A DNA stretch of 64,000 bases from Neckera pumila. Taxonomy: Eukaryota > Streptophyta > Bryopsida > Hypnales > Neckeraceae. The DNA lies in NCBI GenBank assembly GCA_963969595.1, contig OZ018412.1, positions 1,676,501-1,740,500 of the forward strand, read 5' to 3'. This document shows, piece after piece, positions 1 to 11,384 of this stretch. How positions within the stretch are numbered: the first letter of the stretch is position 1; every line of letters begins with the position of its first letter. The translations under genes were made by a program, and so were the position numbers. Below the pieces are notes generated by a model. The model was given only the letters and a program-made list of their open reading frames with translations. It was not told the origin of the DNA and made no database searches.

Positions 1-1883
1 TGTCCTTAACTTCATAGGGAATTGTATGTTCCATACCTAACTTCACCATAGGTACGCAACTTCCATATTATATGGCCTTAATTACAATCACTTATAATGC
101 AATCCACAAGATGTGAATTAGTTTGGTGTAGAAAATTCTTATGGACCTTTCAACAAAGAACTCAAAAAGATAATTATGTAAGAAAAATGAATATTTTTTG
201 AGAAAATAATAGCATTAAACCTAATTATAGAAAAAAATTTAAATACATGTATCATAGGCCACTTAGCTATCCAACTTATGGGGCTTTCTAATAAAAAAAG
301 AAGATTTTTTTATTGGAAATAGAACGCTATGAGTGAATTTTATTTTTGATTGGAGAAAACTTCTTGTATGGATTTTTTTTAAATTATGCATAGGTATGTC
401 ACTTTTTCATAAGCTTTTTTAATGAATATGCAATCCAATATTTTCTACATCTCAAGTTTTATTTAATTGGTCTTCATTTTTTGGTCCTTTTGCTTTCATA
501 TGATTTTTACAAAATCCATCATAAATGCCATTTTAATGCAAACTACTCTTGCATAAAATATGAGAGTTGTGTACCTAGGACTTGACTAGATAATTCCCCA
601 CAAGAAAAAGTCATTGACCTCCACTACCAATTTTACATCAATGTCCTCTTGAATCATAAGTTCTTCATGATTCAGAGACCTTGCAACCACTTTTTTTTGT
701 TGTCCTAGATTTTACTGATAACCCCTTAACGCTTTGACTTTTCAATTTTAGACAATGAATAAAGAGGTTCTAAGACTTTTTTTGATCACATAACCTCTTA
801 TTCATCTCAACCAATGCTCAACTTTAAAAAGATCACACTTTCTATGTGATAAATTTGATAAATTTGATGTATATAATATAATTATAAAGATACAAACAAA
901 AATCTACAAAATTTCAAGAAAGGATTCAAGCAATAAAGAGTCCTATTTTTGCTCCCCTCACATCCATGGATGCCCTTCAATAATTAGCCAATGGGAGTTA
1001 GAACTACAACAACCAGTTAGACAATGAATCAGCCAATGGACTTTGCCAATTTAAATTAAAACCAATTTAGGCATCCATGAATGGGATATTCCAACTTTCC
1101 ATAGGGCTGTGGGGTGACCATAACATTGTATAACTAGGCGATGGTCCTCCTCATGCTAGAAAGGTATTATGCGGTTATGCCCCCCTTAGATCATTAGAAA
1201 ATAATTCAGGTCATGGAGGGCCATTTTTTTGCATGAAAATGTGCATTAGTAGGAAATATTAGCCAAAACCACCCGTTAGAGAACTTGTAAGGTGAGTAGT
1301 CAGTGGGTGTATCATGTTGGATTTTTTATTAAAATTTTAACTCATTTTAATTTTAATTTTTAAAAAAACATTTATTATTTATTTATTTTTGTTCCTTGTA
1401 TATGCACATCCACCGAAATTGAAACGGCCTTCTATAGGGATCAAATTTTTTGTAATGTAGGTAGGAAGGAATTATCAATTAATAAAAGGATTGAAGTTGG
1501 TTGAAGTCTTGAAGATCCATGTAAGACAATTTTGTTTACTATGCAAGTTCTTTTCTAAGGATGCAAAAGGGACCCTTTATTCATTGATAAAATAATGTTA
1601 TGTACATACTCAACAATTGGCAATATCACGTTCAACTCTCTTCAAATTAAATGGACTCCTCTACACATAATAAATAATCAATTCAATCTATAATTATTCA
1701 TTTTTTCCACTAATTCCATTTAATCTATTTTTTTTGATGATACAAGTGTGCTTAAGAACACATTGCAAGGGTTCTGTAAGGACAAAAGGCTGCTTTCACA
1801 CTAGATAAACACAACCTTTTGCCGCCAAATATCGAATACGCAACCACGCCTAGTAGTTTAGGGTCATCTTGGACAAATTCCAT
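1..1883. other. AT-rich intergenic DNA
   Basis: No gene-like frame. Fragments resembling TIR-element ends occur near 720 and 1192 (CATTAGAAAATAATTCAGG), too degraded to bound. Confidence 0.6.
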
Positions 1884-2841
1884 TTGACCCCTAAAGGATC
1901 AAATGGTGGCATTTTTTGGCAACATAGCAATTTTGGGTAGTTCACTACAAACAAAAATTTTACTTTTTTTTCTTTGAAATTTTCATACAACATATGCCCA
2001 AGGAGTAGCTTTAATTTTCAACAATTTTCAGAACTTTTGACTATATGATTAAAAAGTTATTGGATGATATGTCATTTTCAACATTTGGCGAGCAGTTCAA
2101 AAAATTTCTGAAAAATCACTTTTAAGAAAAATAAAAATTTGAAATTGGTCCTCTAGATTTACATATTCGAAAGCTTTTGGAAAGCTTTTGGATCATTCCA
2201 TTTTGATTTATAAGATGAAAATTATGAGGTATTCTAGTTTGCGGGGAGTTATGGATTCCCTACTGTAAAATAAACTTTGGAGTTTTTAGTTTTTAACTCA
2301 ATTTTTAATATTTTTCAAAAAAAATAAAAGCATAGAATGTACGTTGTTTATTACAACATCACAACCATTGGGATTGGCATTTTATAATTCCATAATTAAA
2401 TTTTTAACAATTTAGTGTTTTAAATCATTTTCTAATTCTTTCTACTTACTATTTTTTTCCTATATGCTGTACAATTCCAAATAATTTGAAATTTTTTAAG
2501 CATGTAGCCAACTTACTTTGAAGAATGAATCAAAATGGTTACCACCATTTTGGCCATTTCTTCATATAAATGTGACCTTGTAAAGTGTAGCTGCCCAATT
2601 TTTTGCAGGGACAAAAAAAACATGTTTGTCAATTCAAATGCTATTATCTAACAATCTACATGGTGGAAAATTCTAAAAATTTTTCTACATCTTCTCAAAC
2701 CAGTGCACTACAAGATCTTGCGGTTACATGTGTCCAAAAAATGTTTCTTTTCTAAAATTTTGGTACTTGTACTAGAGAATTAGAGATGACAATTTTGGAG
2801 CAGTTTTGATGAAAACATAGTCAAAAACCTTTAAGGGTTAA
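1884..2841 (-). mobile_element. Diverged copy of the 45918-46841 TIR element, reverse orientation
   Basis: It reads TTTGACCCCTAAAGGATC at the left and CCTTTAAGGGTTAA at the right. The interior matches the family in reverse, including TTTTTTCCTATATGCTGTAC and the GTAAAGTGTAGCTGCCCA block. Confidence 0.72.
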
Positions 2842-3837
2842 ATGGGTTAATTATGAGTGAGAGAACCTTTCCTAAAAATCACCCGTGAATTCGTGAAATA
2901 CTTGGGGCCGAATTGAAGGCTCCAATTGAACTCTCCAACTAGTCATAACTGAACTCTCCAAATTTTGAACCCAACAGTTGATTTTCAGTGGGGGGGCCGG
3001 AGGATGTGATTCGCCGAGCGAATGCGGAGGAGCATGACGTGGCCGAACAGTATAACTTTTTTATTTTTTTATTTTTTGACACAAATAAAGGGAAGTTACA
3101 CTTTATAGTAACTAACTTATATAGTCCTCCGGCCATTTGCCATGGTGCTCAATGCTCAGCCTCCGAACAGAATCCCTGTCCGCAGCTCTGGAGGTCCTTT
3201 CCTTCCCCTTGCGACCATGATTTCAAAAAAACGAACAGAGTATTCGTAGCAGCAGACTCCCCCATTCAGTTCAAACTTCCCGAAAACAAAATAAAAATTG
3301 CCAACTTTCATCCACAGTCGACGATTTCGACCACTCTCATCTCCAATTCGGATGAAACAATCAAACACAACAGCGTGGAAGCTAGATCAGCGCGCTCAAG
3401 ACTGTAGCGTCCTCTGTCTATTTCCGATCCACTGACCCCACTCAAGAAACTCCGATTGTAGAATTAGCGAGCCTTTCCTGAAATCACGACGGCACCGCTC
3501 CAAGCATCCTCCTCATCGGAGCTCCGATGCTCGGATTCTGCGTAAAATAGCTGGCAATAGAACGAAGCTCCGACCGTGCACATTGGACTCGATCGAGCTT
3601 GCTCTCCGCGCGCGCGCTTACAGTAGTATATTAATTGCTTCCATTGCCTGCATCCAACAACTCCTGCAGCCAATTCGATCTCAGCAACTGATTGATCGAG
3701 CTTCGAATTTGAGTTGCAGGGTTCAGTTCAGCTCAGGACTGCAGTGAGATTCGTACTCGATCTAGAGTCGACTTGCGGGCTTTGACTGTGCTTAGAATCT
3801 AGCTACCGACGTCTCGCATTGGGGAGCTCGTATTGAG
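2842..3837. other. 5' flank of pectate lyase copy 1
   Basis: The composition changes from AT-rich to GC-balanced after about 2980, in line with promoter and 5' UTR. The open frames on both strands overlap each other and resemble no protein. An AT-rich patch at 3055-3110 interrupts the GC-balanced stretch. I see no clear TATA box placed relative to a start. Confidence 0.45.
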
Positions 3838-5405
3838 ATGGCGAGGTCTTCAATCTTGGTGCTTGGGGCGCTACTTGTGTTTGCTCTGGTTGGGTGTCAG
3901 GTTGCAGCCCAGTCAGATAAGGATGACGCTTATGGGTCTACTGATTCCCTGGCGTTTGAATTCGCCGACGAGGTGACCGCAGAGGACACGCCTGCTGAGA
4001 GCTTCTGGGCGGAGAATGCTCCTGCTGACGATGCGGCGCATGTGGTTTTCACCACTGATGCGGGCGAATTGAATACCACTTCGGTTGGAGAAGACGGGTT
4101 TGATGTAGTCGAGGATGACGATGGCACAACCACTACAGAGTGAGTATGAAATTCTGCTTTCCGCTTGGGCAGTCTTGGTATTGGAAATTGAGAGTTCTGA
4201 TTAGTTTGATGAGTGGCGTCGTTGTTGAATTAATGATTTGGTTTCTTGTGGAGTTCTGACATTCGTGGAAAATGTTGGTTTTGTGCTTCAGGGGGGCATC
4301 GGACGTGGATGATTTGTCGCTGGCATCGAGCGGCTGTGAAAGTGGAAATCCGGTTGACGATTGCTGGAGATGCGATCCCAACTGGGCAGCGAACCGCCAG
4401 AGCCTGGCCAGCTGCGCCGTAGGATTCGGTCGCGGCGCCACCGGCGGCAAGAACGGGAAAATATACGTCGTCACGTCTGCTCGCGACGACAACCCCGCCA
4501 ACCCTGTGCCGGGAACGCTCCGCTACGCCGTCACACGACCCGACCCGCTGTGGATCATCTTCGCGTACAGCATGACCATCAAGCTCAAGAACGAGCTCAT
4601 CATCACCAGCTTCAAGACCATCGACGGGCGTGGGGCCACCGTGCGCATCGTCGGGGGCGCGGGTCTCACCATCCAGAATGTGAACAGCGTGATCGTGCAC
4701 GGCATTACCATCAGCGACATCAAGCCCACGGGTCCTGGAAGGATCATGTCTTCCACCAGCCACGTCGGGAAGCGCGGGCGTTGCGACGGAGACGCCATCT
4801 CCATCTTCGCGTCGAAGAACATTTGGATCGACCACTGCTACCTGGCCCGCGCCGCGGACGGGTTGCTGGACGTGATCCGAGGGTCGACGGCCGTGTCCAT
4901 CACGAACAATTACTTCACGCAGCACGACAAGGTGATGCTTATGGGCGCCCACGCACAGGACAGCATCGACCGGAACATGTACGTGACGGTGGCGTACAAC
5001 GTCTTCGGTCCTGGTCTGGTGCAGCGTATGCCGCGCGTGCGTTACGGGAACGTGCACGTGTTGAACAACGACTACACTTCGGGCTGGTCGAACTACGCCA
5101 TTGGCGGTAGCGAAGGTCCTACGATTCTTTGTCAGGGCAACATTTTCAATCCCTTTAAGGGCAAGAAGCAAGTGACTCAGCGCATCGACGACGGGGGTCC
5201 GACTTTCGGTGGCCCGAAGAACTGGAACTGGCGTTCGGAGGGCGACCAGTTCCTTTCCGGCTCTTTCTTTACTAGCTTGCCCATGCACTGGACCAGCCAG
5301 AGCTATGCCAAGACGACGAGCGCCACTGCTCGGCCCGCTTCCATGGTGGCGACGATGGTGAAGGGCGCCGGCCCCCTTGTTTGCCGCAAAGGAGCGCGCT
5401 GCTGA
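3838..5405 (+). CDS. Secreted pectate lyase (polysaccharide lyase family 1), copy 1, intact
   Basis: Two exons, 3838..4139 and 4292..5405, joined by a 152-bp GT-AG intron (donor GTGAGT, acceptor TTCAG); the phases match and give 471 residues. Pectate lyases cleave de-esterified homogalacturonan by Ca2+-dependent beta-elimination in the cell wall. An N-terminal signal peptide (about residues 1-24, hydrophobic core LVLGALLVFALV) is followed by an acidic, Asp/Glu/Thr-rich linker encoded by exon 1, then the beta-helix catalytic domain in exon 2. Visible family motifs are the CDGDAISIF segment (265-273), WIDHC (279-283), STAVSITNN, HDKVMLMG (from 312), and QRMPRVRYG (345-353) with the catalytic arginine region, followed by NNDYTSGW and YAIGG. 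The ATG at 3838 starts the signal peptide and is the natural start. An AATAAA lies at 5707. A second copy lies tail-to-tail at 11385-13178. Family assignment is firm; substrate detail is inferred from the family. Confidence 0.95.
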
Positions 5406-7119
5406 GCGATAGCGGAGAAATATAACATTTAGAATTGGATTTAGTGAGGTGCCGTTTCGAGTTAGTGGTGCGGCTGCGCTTAATCTGTAGCCCACTTGCG
5501 AACCCCTTCGAAGAATGGCGAGTTCGTATGTTTCGGATTATGGCCCTCCGGATTTTTCATTGCAACCATGGTTTAGAGTTGGTAGTCAAATGAAGTTATT
5601 CTTCTAGCTGGCGTGGCTCTGCTTCATGTAGCCCACAATTGTAAGAAGTGTCGGGGAGGCGATTTTTTTATCACGCTCATCCAGACACAGAATATTTGAC
5701 GGAACTAATAAAACTTTAAGAACCCCGCGATTGTCAGTATTCTAAGCGGTTGTAGATGGCCAAGTTATGCTCCTTGTTTTGAATTGTGGACAAGTTGTGC
5801 ATTGATTGCCGTTCCTTCTCAATGAAGTTCATTTGCAGGATTGAAGTACTTATACAATCTACTCCTCACGGCTCAGAATCTTCTGTAAGTGGATGAGAAC
5901 CGCTAATTTTGTTCAGACCTTGAGGTTGACCTTGTCGACCATTTCTTATTGCATATGCGCCTTTTGCATTTTCGCAATTCGTGATAGATTGAAAATGCGT
6001 AAGGAATTGAAAGACATGAAAATTGCCGTGGAAAGCGTCTGAGTGACATTGTAATTACTCGGACATTGCGCACATTTGGCATATAGTGGTCTACTCACCA
6101 AAGTGATCATCTCACAGATCCCAATTTGTGCTCATCTCAGTATTTTCTTTTCATGAGATCTGGGATTGCGTTTGAATGGCAGATGTTTGTATGAAGAAAG
6201 AGTACACTTAGATTTAAGCCCGGGAAATGTCCTTGACGAATATGGTTGAGATTAGGCGGCGAGGAAGTCCAACAGCCCACTGAATAACACTCGTGGAATT
6301 TTACAGGTAGTACCAAATTTTGGAAGAGCAATAATTCCTTTGCAATGGAGCGATGGACCCTCAAGAAGGGAAGGAAAATGAAATGATTTAGGGTTGGGAT
6401 GGAGATGGAAATCCTAGCGGTTCACAATGTTGTGCATGAAATGCAGTTTGCATATCTAGCCACAGACCAACGTAATGTCAAATTTGTCAAAATGGCCAGC
6501 ACTCAGTCTAACGGCATTGACATTAGAGACTGAGATACCACAAGCCTGCTCCGCCTGAGAGTCCTTGTATACACCGCTGAGAGGATGATCCCAGAAAGAA
6601 CTCTCGTAGCTTCACCAATTACCATGAGCAAATTTCTCATAATTAATGACTTGGGCAGGCCAACTAGTGGTCGTAATTTCACAGCACGGTTACACATTTT
6701 CAATCCTACTTAATCTAGTTATCCAAGAATCTTTCCATTTTCAATGCCAAACAATTCATGGAAAGGCAACCTTCAACAGCATCTGAACGAAAACAATCAG
6801 CTACGCTACAAGCGGCTCATCTGGCACTAGAGAACTGGCTACCTTTCAATTTGACTAAGGCCCTGCGGAATTCTTGTGTCGTCTACAGTCCACTAGGTGG
6901 ACGGTTGAGAGGTTTGGGGTTAACCCGAACTTTATGATCTTCTCCTCTAAATGCTGTATTGGCGTACAATAACAATAGTACTGGATGCGGTGCGCGACAG
7001 TGGGGGGACCATAGCATAGCCACCGGATCAGAAGTCGTGAATGTGGAGACGGAGTTGAAATCTACACCTTAGTTAACGTTTTTTTTGTTTTTTTGTAACA
7101 AATGGGCGAACCCTCTGCA
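5406..7119. other. 3' flank of pectate lyase copy 1
   Basis: Near-balanced composition to about 7000 suggests old unique sequence or 3' UTR. The short frames at 6137-6364 and 6503-6703 are not recognisable. Confidence 0.5.
5707..5712 (+). terminator. Candidate polyadenylation signal of pectate lyase copy 1
   Basis: AATAAA lies about 300 bases after the stop codon. Plant signals are loosely defined, so this is only a candidate. Confidence 0.35.
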
Positions 7120-7350
7120 TTAACCCCTAAACGTCGACGAGGCCATAGAATGGTTGATGGATGACAGAGAATTAAACTCTACAGGACAGAAGTGCAACTA
7201 TTTATCCTCAAAGTTTATTGTGAAAAGGAAAAATCTTCTATAGTAGCTTGACTTCCAATAGATACTTTTGAATTTTTTAATGTAGATGATGTCACACGGT
7301 AATGAAACATGATGATTTCCAGGGTCACCCCTTCGTCCTTTAAGGGTTAA
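7120..7350. mobile_element. 231-bp TIR element, TTAACCCCTAAACG ends
   Basis: The ends TTAACCCCTAAACGTC and GTCCTTTAAGGGTTAA are inverted; the interior has no coding potential. Confidence 0.6.
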
Positions 7351-7982
7351 AAAGAAATAGAAACCAGAAGAAGATAGCCAAGCCTCACGGCTGGACAGTG
7401 AAGAGATAACGAGCTAAGAACCAACAGAAGCAAAAAATCAAATGAAAAAAAATACACAAAAAGACAAGGAGGGGGACTAACACAATTCCACTTGACCTCA
7501 CCATCTACCTTGCTAGCAAGCACCGGACCATAGTTAACGTTTGAGTCTTGTCCGGATGTATTCTTATCTCTTTCAGTTGCTGCACGTCAGTAATTTCGCC
7601 ACTCAAACCACTTCAAGACTACAATCTAGAAGCTCTTGAATGTAATAAGTTTGTTGTGACACTTTAGTATTGTGGTTTTAGCGGAGCTTATTTCTCAACG
7701 AGCACTGCAGTTGCACTTATGCAGGTGATGGCGGTGACCAAAAGTCGTTCACATTCCAGATGAATTCCTTGGGACCTTTTGCTGTGTATAGCTTGCATCT
7801 TACTTTGTGGGTAATGCGTTCAATTTCATTAACCCGCCCTAAGTGCCTAAGCCTTTCTAAGTGTGCTTTCCTATGAAAAAAGAGCCATTGATTGGATTGG
7901 GTTTATAATTATCCCCAATGAAGTAAGTTGCTTTTTTTTAAAAATCTAATCATATAGATGTTTAAAGAGCTAACTTATTACT

Positions 7983-8271
7983 ATTAGAGAAAATTTCATG
8001 CCTGTGTACCTTGAAATTTACTTTTTTTTTGCTCAAAAATTCGTTTTTTCCTTATTTTTGCCCAGTTGAAAGTGCAGCGACAATGGTGCAGGAACTAAAA
8101 TTTACAAATAAATTTTTTTTTCTTTTTTCTTTTAAAAATTTTATTAAAAAAAAAATGCACAAAAACTAACCGTTTCAGCCAGCAGTCAGCTGGAGTGACA
8201 GACCAAGCTTTTTAATAGCTTGGTTTGTCACTATGGAGCAGCCCTTCGAAGGGCTAATATTTTTTCTAATG
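7983..8271. mobile_element. MITE, CATTAGAAAAATTTCAG family
   Basis: The left end ATTAGAGAAAATTTCATG and right end CGAAGGGCTAATATTTTTTC-TAATG form terminal inverted repeats. One of a family with members at 8929, 22996, 23840, 37925 and 47477. Confidence 0.65.
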
Positions 8272-8928
8272 TCTATATACTAGTTTTGAGTATAAAATTG
8301 CATAAGAGTTGAGAGATCATAACAATAGAAATGCATGTATCCTATTTTTACTATACTACCCTTCCCTACAATGTTTAAGAAATTTGCATATAAAAGTTTT
8401 TTGAGATTGGAGATGACATGAACAACTTGAAATTGTATTAGCTCACTAAAATGCACTTTGCAAAACCTTAAGTTCAAATGAAGAGCTATCAAACTCATAA
8501 AACAATCCACCTTGCAATTGTCAAAATGATTTTTTTTTTAATAAGTAGAAATTGCAATTAACTCCAAATCAACACTCATATGTTTATATTTTCAGTGGTA
8601 AAAATCATGAAAACACTTTATTCTTTCCATTGGGACCATTTTCAAAGCAAATGGATAAAGTACAATTTTTCAAATTTCAAGTCAAGTGAAATTGGCAAGC
8701 TTTACTCAAAGCCGGGAAATAGAGTAAAATGAGCAAGCTTTACTCTTCCACTAATGGCATATACATACCTTTGAGGACCTCTCAAAAATCAAATATTTAA
8801 TTTTTTCAATGAAAAATAAAAACTTCCAATAGCTACCCTTCAATACTATTTGTAAAAAATTTTAGAATGGTCAAAGGAATTTAATTGCCCACACACAAAT
8901 GAGCTAAAGTTTTTGAGTCGCTTAGATA

Positions 8929-9281
8929 CATTAGAGAAAATTTCAGCCCCTTGGAGGGCCGTCCAAAGTTGACATGCCATGCTATTTCTTGCATGGCCTG
9001 TCAACTTCAAAAATGCTCTTAGTGAGCAATCAAAGTCTCTGACTACTTGCCAAAGCAGTCAAGTTTTGCAGAATTTTTTTTTTAAAAATACTTTTTAAGA
9101 TTAAAAAAAAAAAGATTAATAATTTTTTATTTGGAATTTTGGGTTCTTGCGCCACTGCTGCTGCAATTTTCGCAAGGTGGAAATAGAGGAAAAAAAAATT
9201 TTGAGCAAAAAAAAAGTAAATTTTAGGGTACCTTGGAGGGCTATGGAGCAGCCCTCTAAAGGCCTAAAAGTTTTTCTAATG
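8929..9281. mobile_element. MITE, CATTAGAAAAATTTCAG family
   Basis: It starts CATTAGAGAAAATTTCAGCC with GGAGGGCCG and ends GCCCTCTAAAGGCC-TAAAAGTTTTTCTAATG. The interior is A/T-rich and non-coding. Confidence 0.75.
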
Positions 9282-9499
9282 GTTAGCATTGATTTGGCAC
9301 AATTTCAAGCTCAACAATTCAAACTTCACACGCCCCCAAACACGGGGGCTTTTTTGAGTTTCCCTGTCTTACATCCCCCTGTAAGAACAACACCCATGTA
9401 TCACAGGATTGTTATTCTTACAAGGGAAAGTGAGACAGGGAAACTCAAAAAAACTCCAAGTGAAAACAAGTTTTTAAATTAATATTCCAAGAAACTACT

Positions 9500-10019
9500 T
9501 TAACCCCTAAGTGCTCAAGCGACCATTTTTTGGTCGCTGCCCGACTTTGGGCAAAAAAAACAATTTTTTTTTTTTTTGCAAAAGATTGGGTTTTCTATCA
9601 ATATTTATACTCAAAACTCAGATCACTACGGTCAATCAAGAATTATAAGAGAAATAGCACAAAGTGTTTAGATTTGCCTAATGTTGAAAAACTTACTATT
9701 TGGGGAAAGTATTGGTGTTTTCATTATTAGATCTCTTGCATTTTTTCACAAATCAATAGAAACCACAATTTTGACAAATCAAAAAAAAACTCAAATGCTA
9801 AAAATAGAAATTGTATTTTTGGTGAATTTTTGAGATTATATCTTCAAAATTCATTTAAAAAAAATCTAAGAATAATTTTACAATTTTGACTGTACGGATG
9901 CTTTCTACTTTTCATGCTTCACATTATCTTCTTTGATGCAAACTTCAAAAAAGTTTTAGAACTTATATTTTATAACACATTTGTATTTTGTCCAAACCCC
10001 TTGGGCTTTTAGGGGTTAA
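9500..10019. mobile_element. 520-bp TIR element, TTAACCCCTAAG ends
   Basis: The ends TTAACCCCTAAGTGC and GGGCTTTTAGGGGTTAA are inverted repeats; the interior is AT-rich and non-coding. Confidence 0.7.
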
Positions 10020-11384
10020 ATTTTGGAAAAGTGCAAATGTCGTGAATTTCCTTCAATTTAACAAAATAAACATCAATTTCATTAAATTGGCAGTATTCCA
10101 TTACTTTGTTGCCTAGCAGAACACCTGTTCTGAAATATAAATCTATGTCCCAGTAGATGTTAGACCTTTACGTACTGTGTATATATGTGTCACAAATTTT
10201 GGCGCTACCGCGCTAGAATCCCGCCACTTTAACAAAATTGACGTTGTTAGGTGTTACGTTTTCTGATGTCTACCAAAGCTGGGTGACATGTGAACAGAGG
10301 CAGAGCGTAGAAAACTTACTTCAGTTGCCATTGTCCAGGTTGAAAGCATGCAATAGTCATCACGATGAGCCTCTATTCATTCACTCCAGTTCTATCTCAA
10401 TAAAAGGATTGAACATCTGAACGAAAAAGATTGGCAAAATTTTAGCATTGAGTAGGTAATTTCATTTGCGAACATACCTCTGGGCACCATTTTACTTGTG
10501 AAATTACATAAGACTGCAACAAAATCATAATTATCAGAAACCTATTGGTTCCTACCCTGATGATGTTGAATCTGTGTTGATTTTTTCGCAATTTCGTTAA
10601 ACTGGCCATATTCGATTACTTTGGCGCGGTTCAGACTGCGCTGCCTGAATACTAAATCTATTCCTGTCCTAGTGTGCGGCCCAAACTTAGCCCTTTGTGA
10701 AGATGTATGTCTCAATTTTCAGTTTGTGGAATATCGTCAATTTATCGAAATTGACGTTCTTTGCCATGCTTTGCCATACATAGTGCCATACAAGGCATGG
10801 TTTCATTGTGTGCCCCGAAAACCCAAGTAACGTCCCCAATTTCCAACTACTGGATATCAGCAGAGACTCACCAGTACAAGCCAACAATATTGAGAATCAA
10901 ATCAGTGTCTGCAGTTCTAGAACCACAGCTCTTTTATTTCCTTCTTCATCTGGACATTCGATCCACAAATGGATCATCGTCTCGGTAAAACAAATGATAC
11001 AAATGAGATTTCTTCGACAGCTCACAAACCAGCTATGGAGAAACTGATACGACTACGAATCTCCAACCCAGCTAAAGTACGTAATCGAAATCAATCCAAA
11101 ATCAATCCATTCAACAAATGTGTTCATCAATGAGGGTGACCAATGCAGCTGCACCTCTAACAATTCTTACACTAGTGAGCTGCATGCAGCGCAGCCGCAA
11201 CACTAAAATACACTGAACATAATCAATTGCCAATCATTCTAACCTTCTACGCACACGCCATGCTCCGAAGGACTCGCAAATGGTGCGAAGTCACAGCGTT
11301 TCAATGTCTCTGCAAGCTAAATCAATTCCAGGAGTAAGATATCGGTTGTTATGTTGATGAATAAATTAATATATAAGCTGTCGC
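10020..11384. other. 3' flank of pectate lyase copy 2
   Basis: Moderate composition, with short overlapping frames at 10238-11047 on both strands but no domain or codon pattern I recognise. Probably non-coding. Confidence 0.5.

Noticed and set aside
2988..3407. 139-codon frame upstream of pectate lyase copy 1
   Set aside because: No recognisable domain, crosses an AT-rich patch, and lies where the promoter and 5' UTR are expected.
4361..5110. 249-codon frame overlapping the pectate lyase exon in another frame
   Set aside because: Arg/His-rich shadow of the true reading frame; repeated identically in the second copy.
4230..5495. 421-codon open frame antisense to pectate lyase copy 1
   Set aside because: It mirrors the GC-rich catalytic exon, has a low-complexity His/Arg/Val composition, and resembles no protein; the same shadow appears at 11505-12494.
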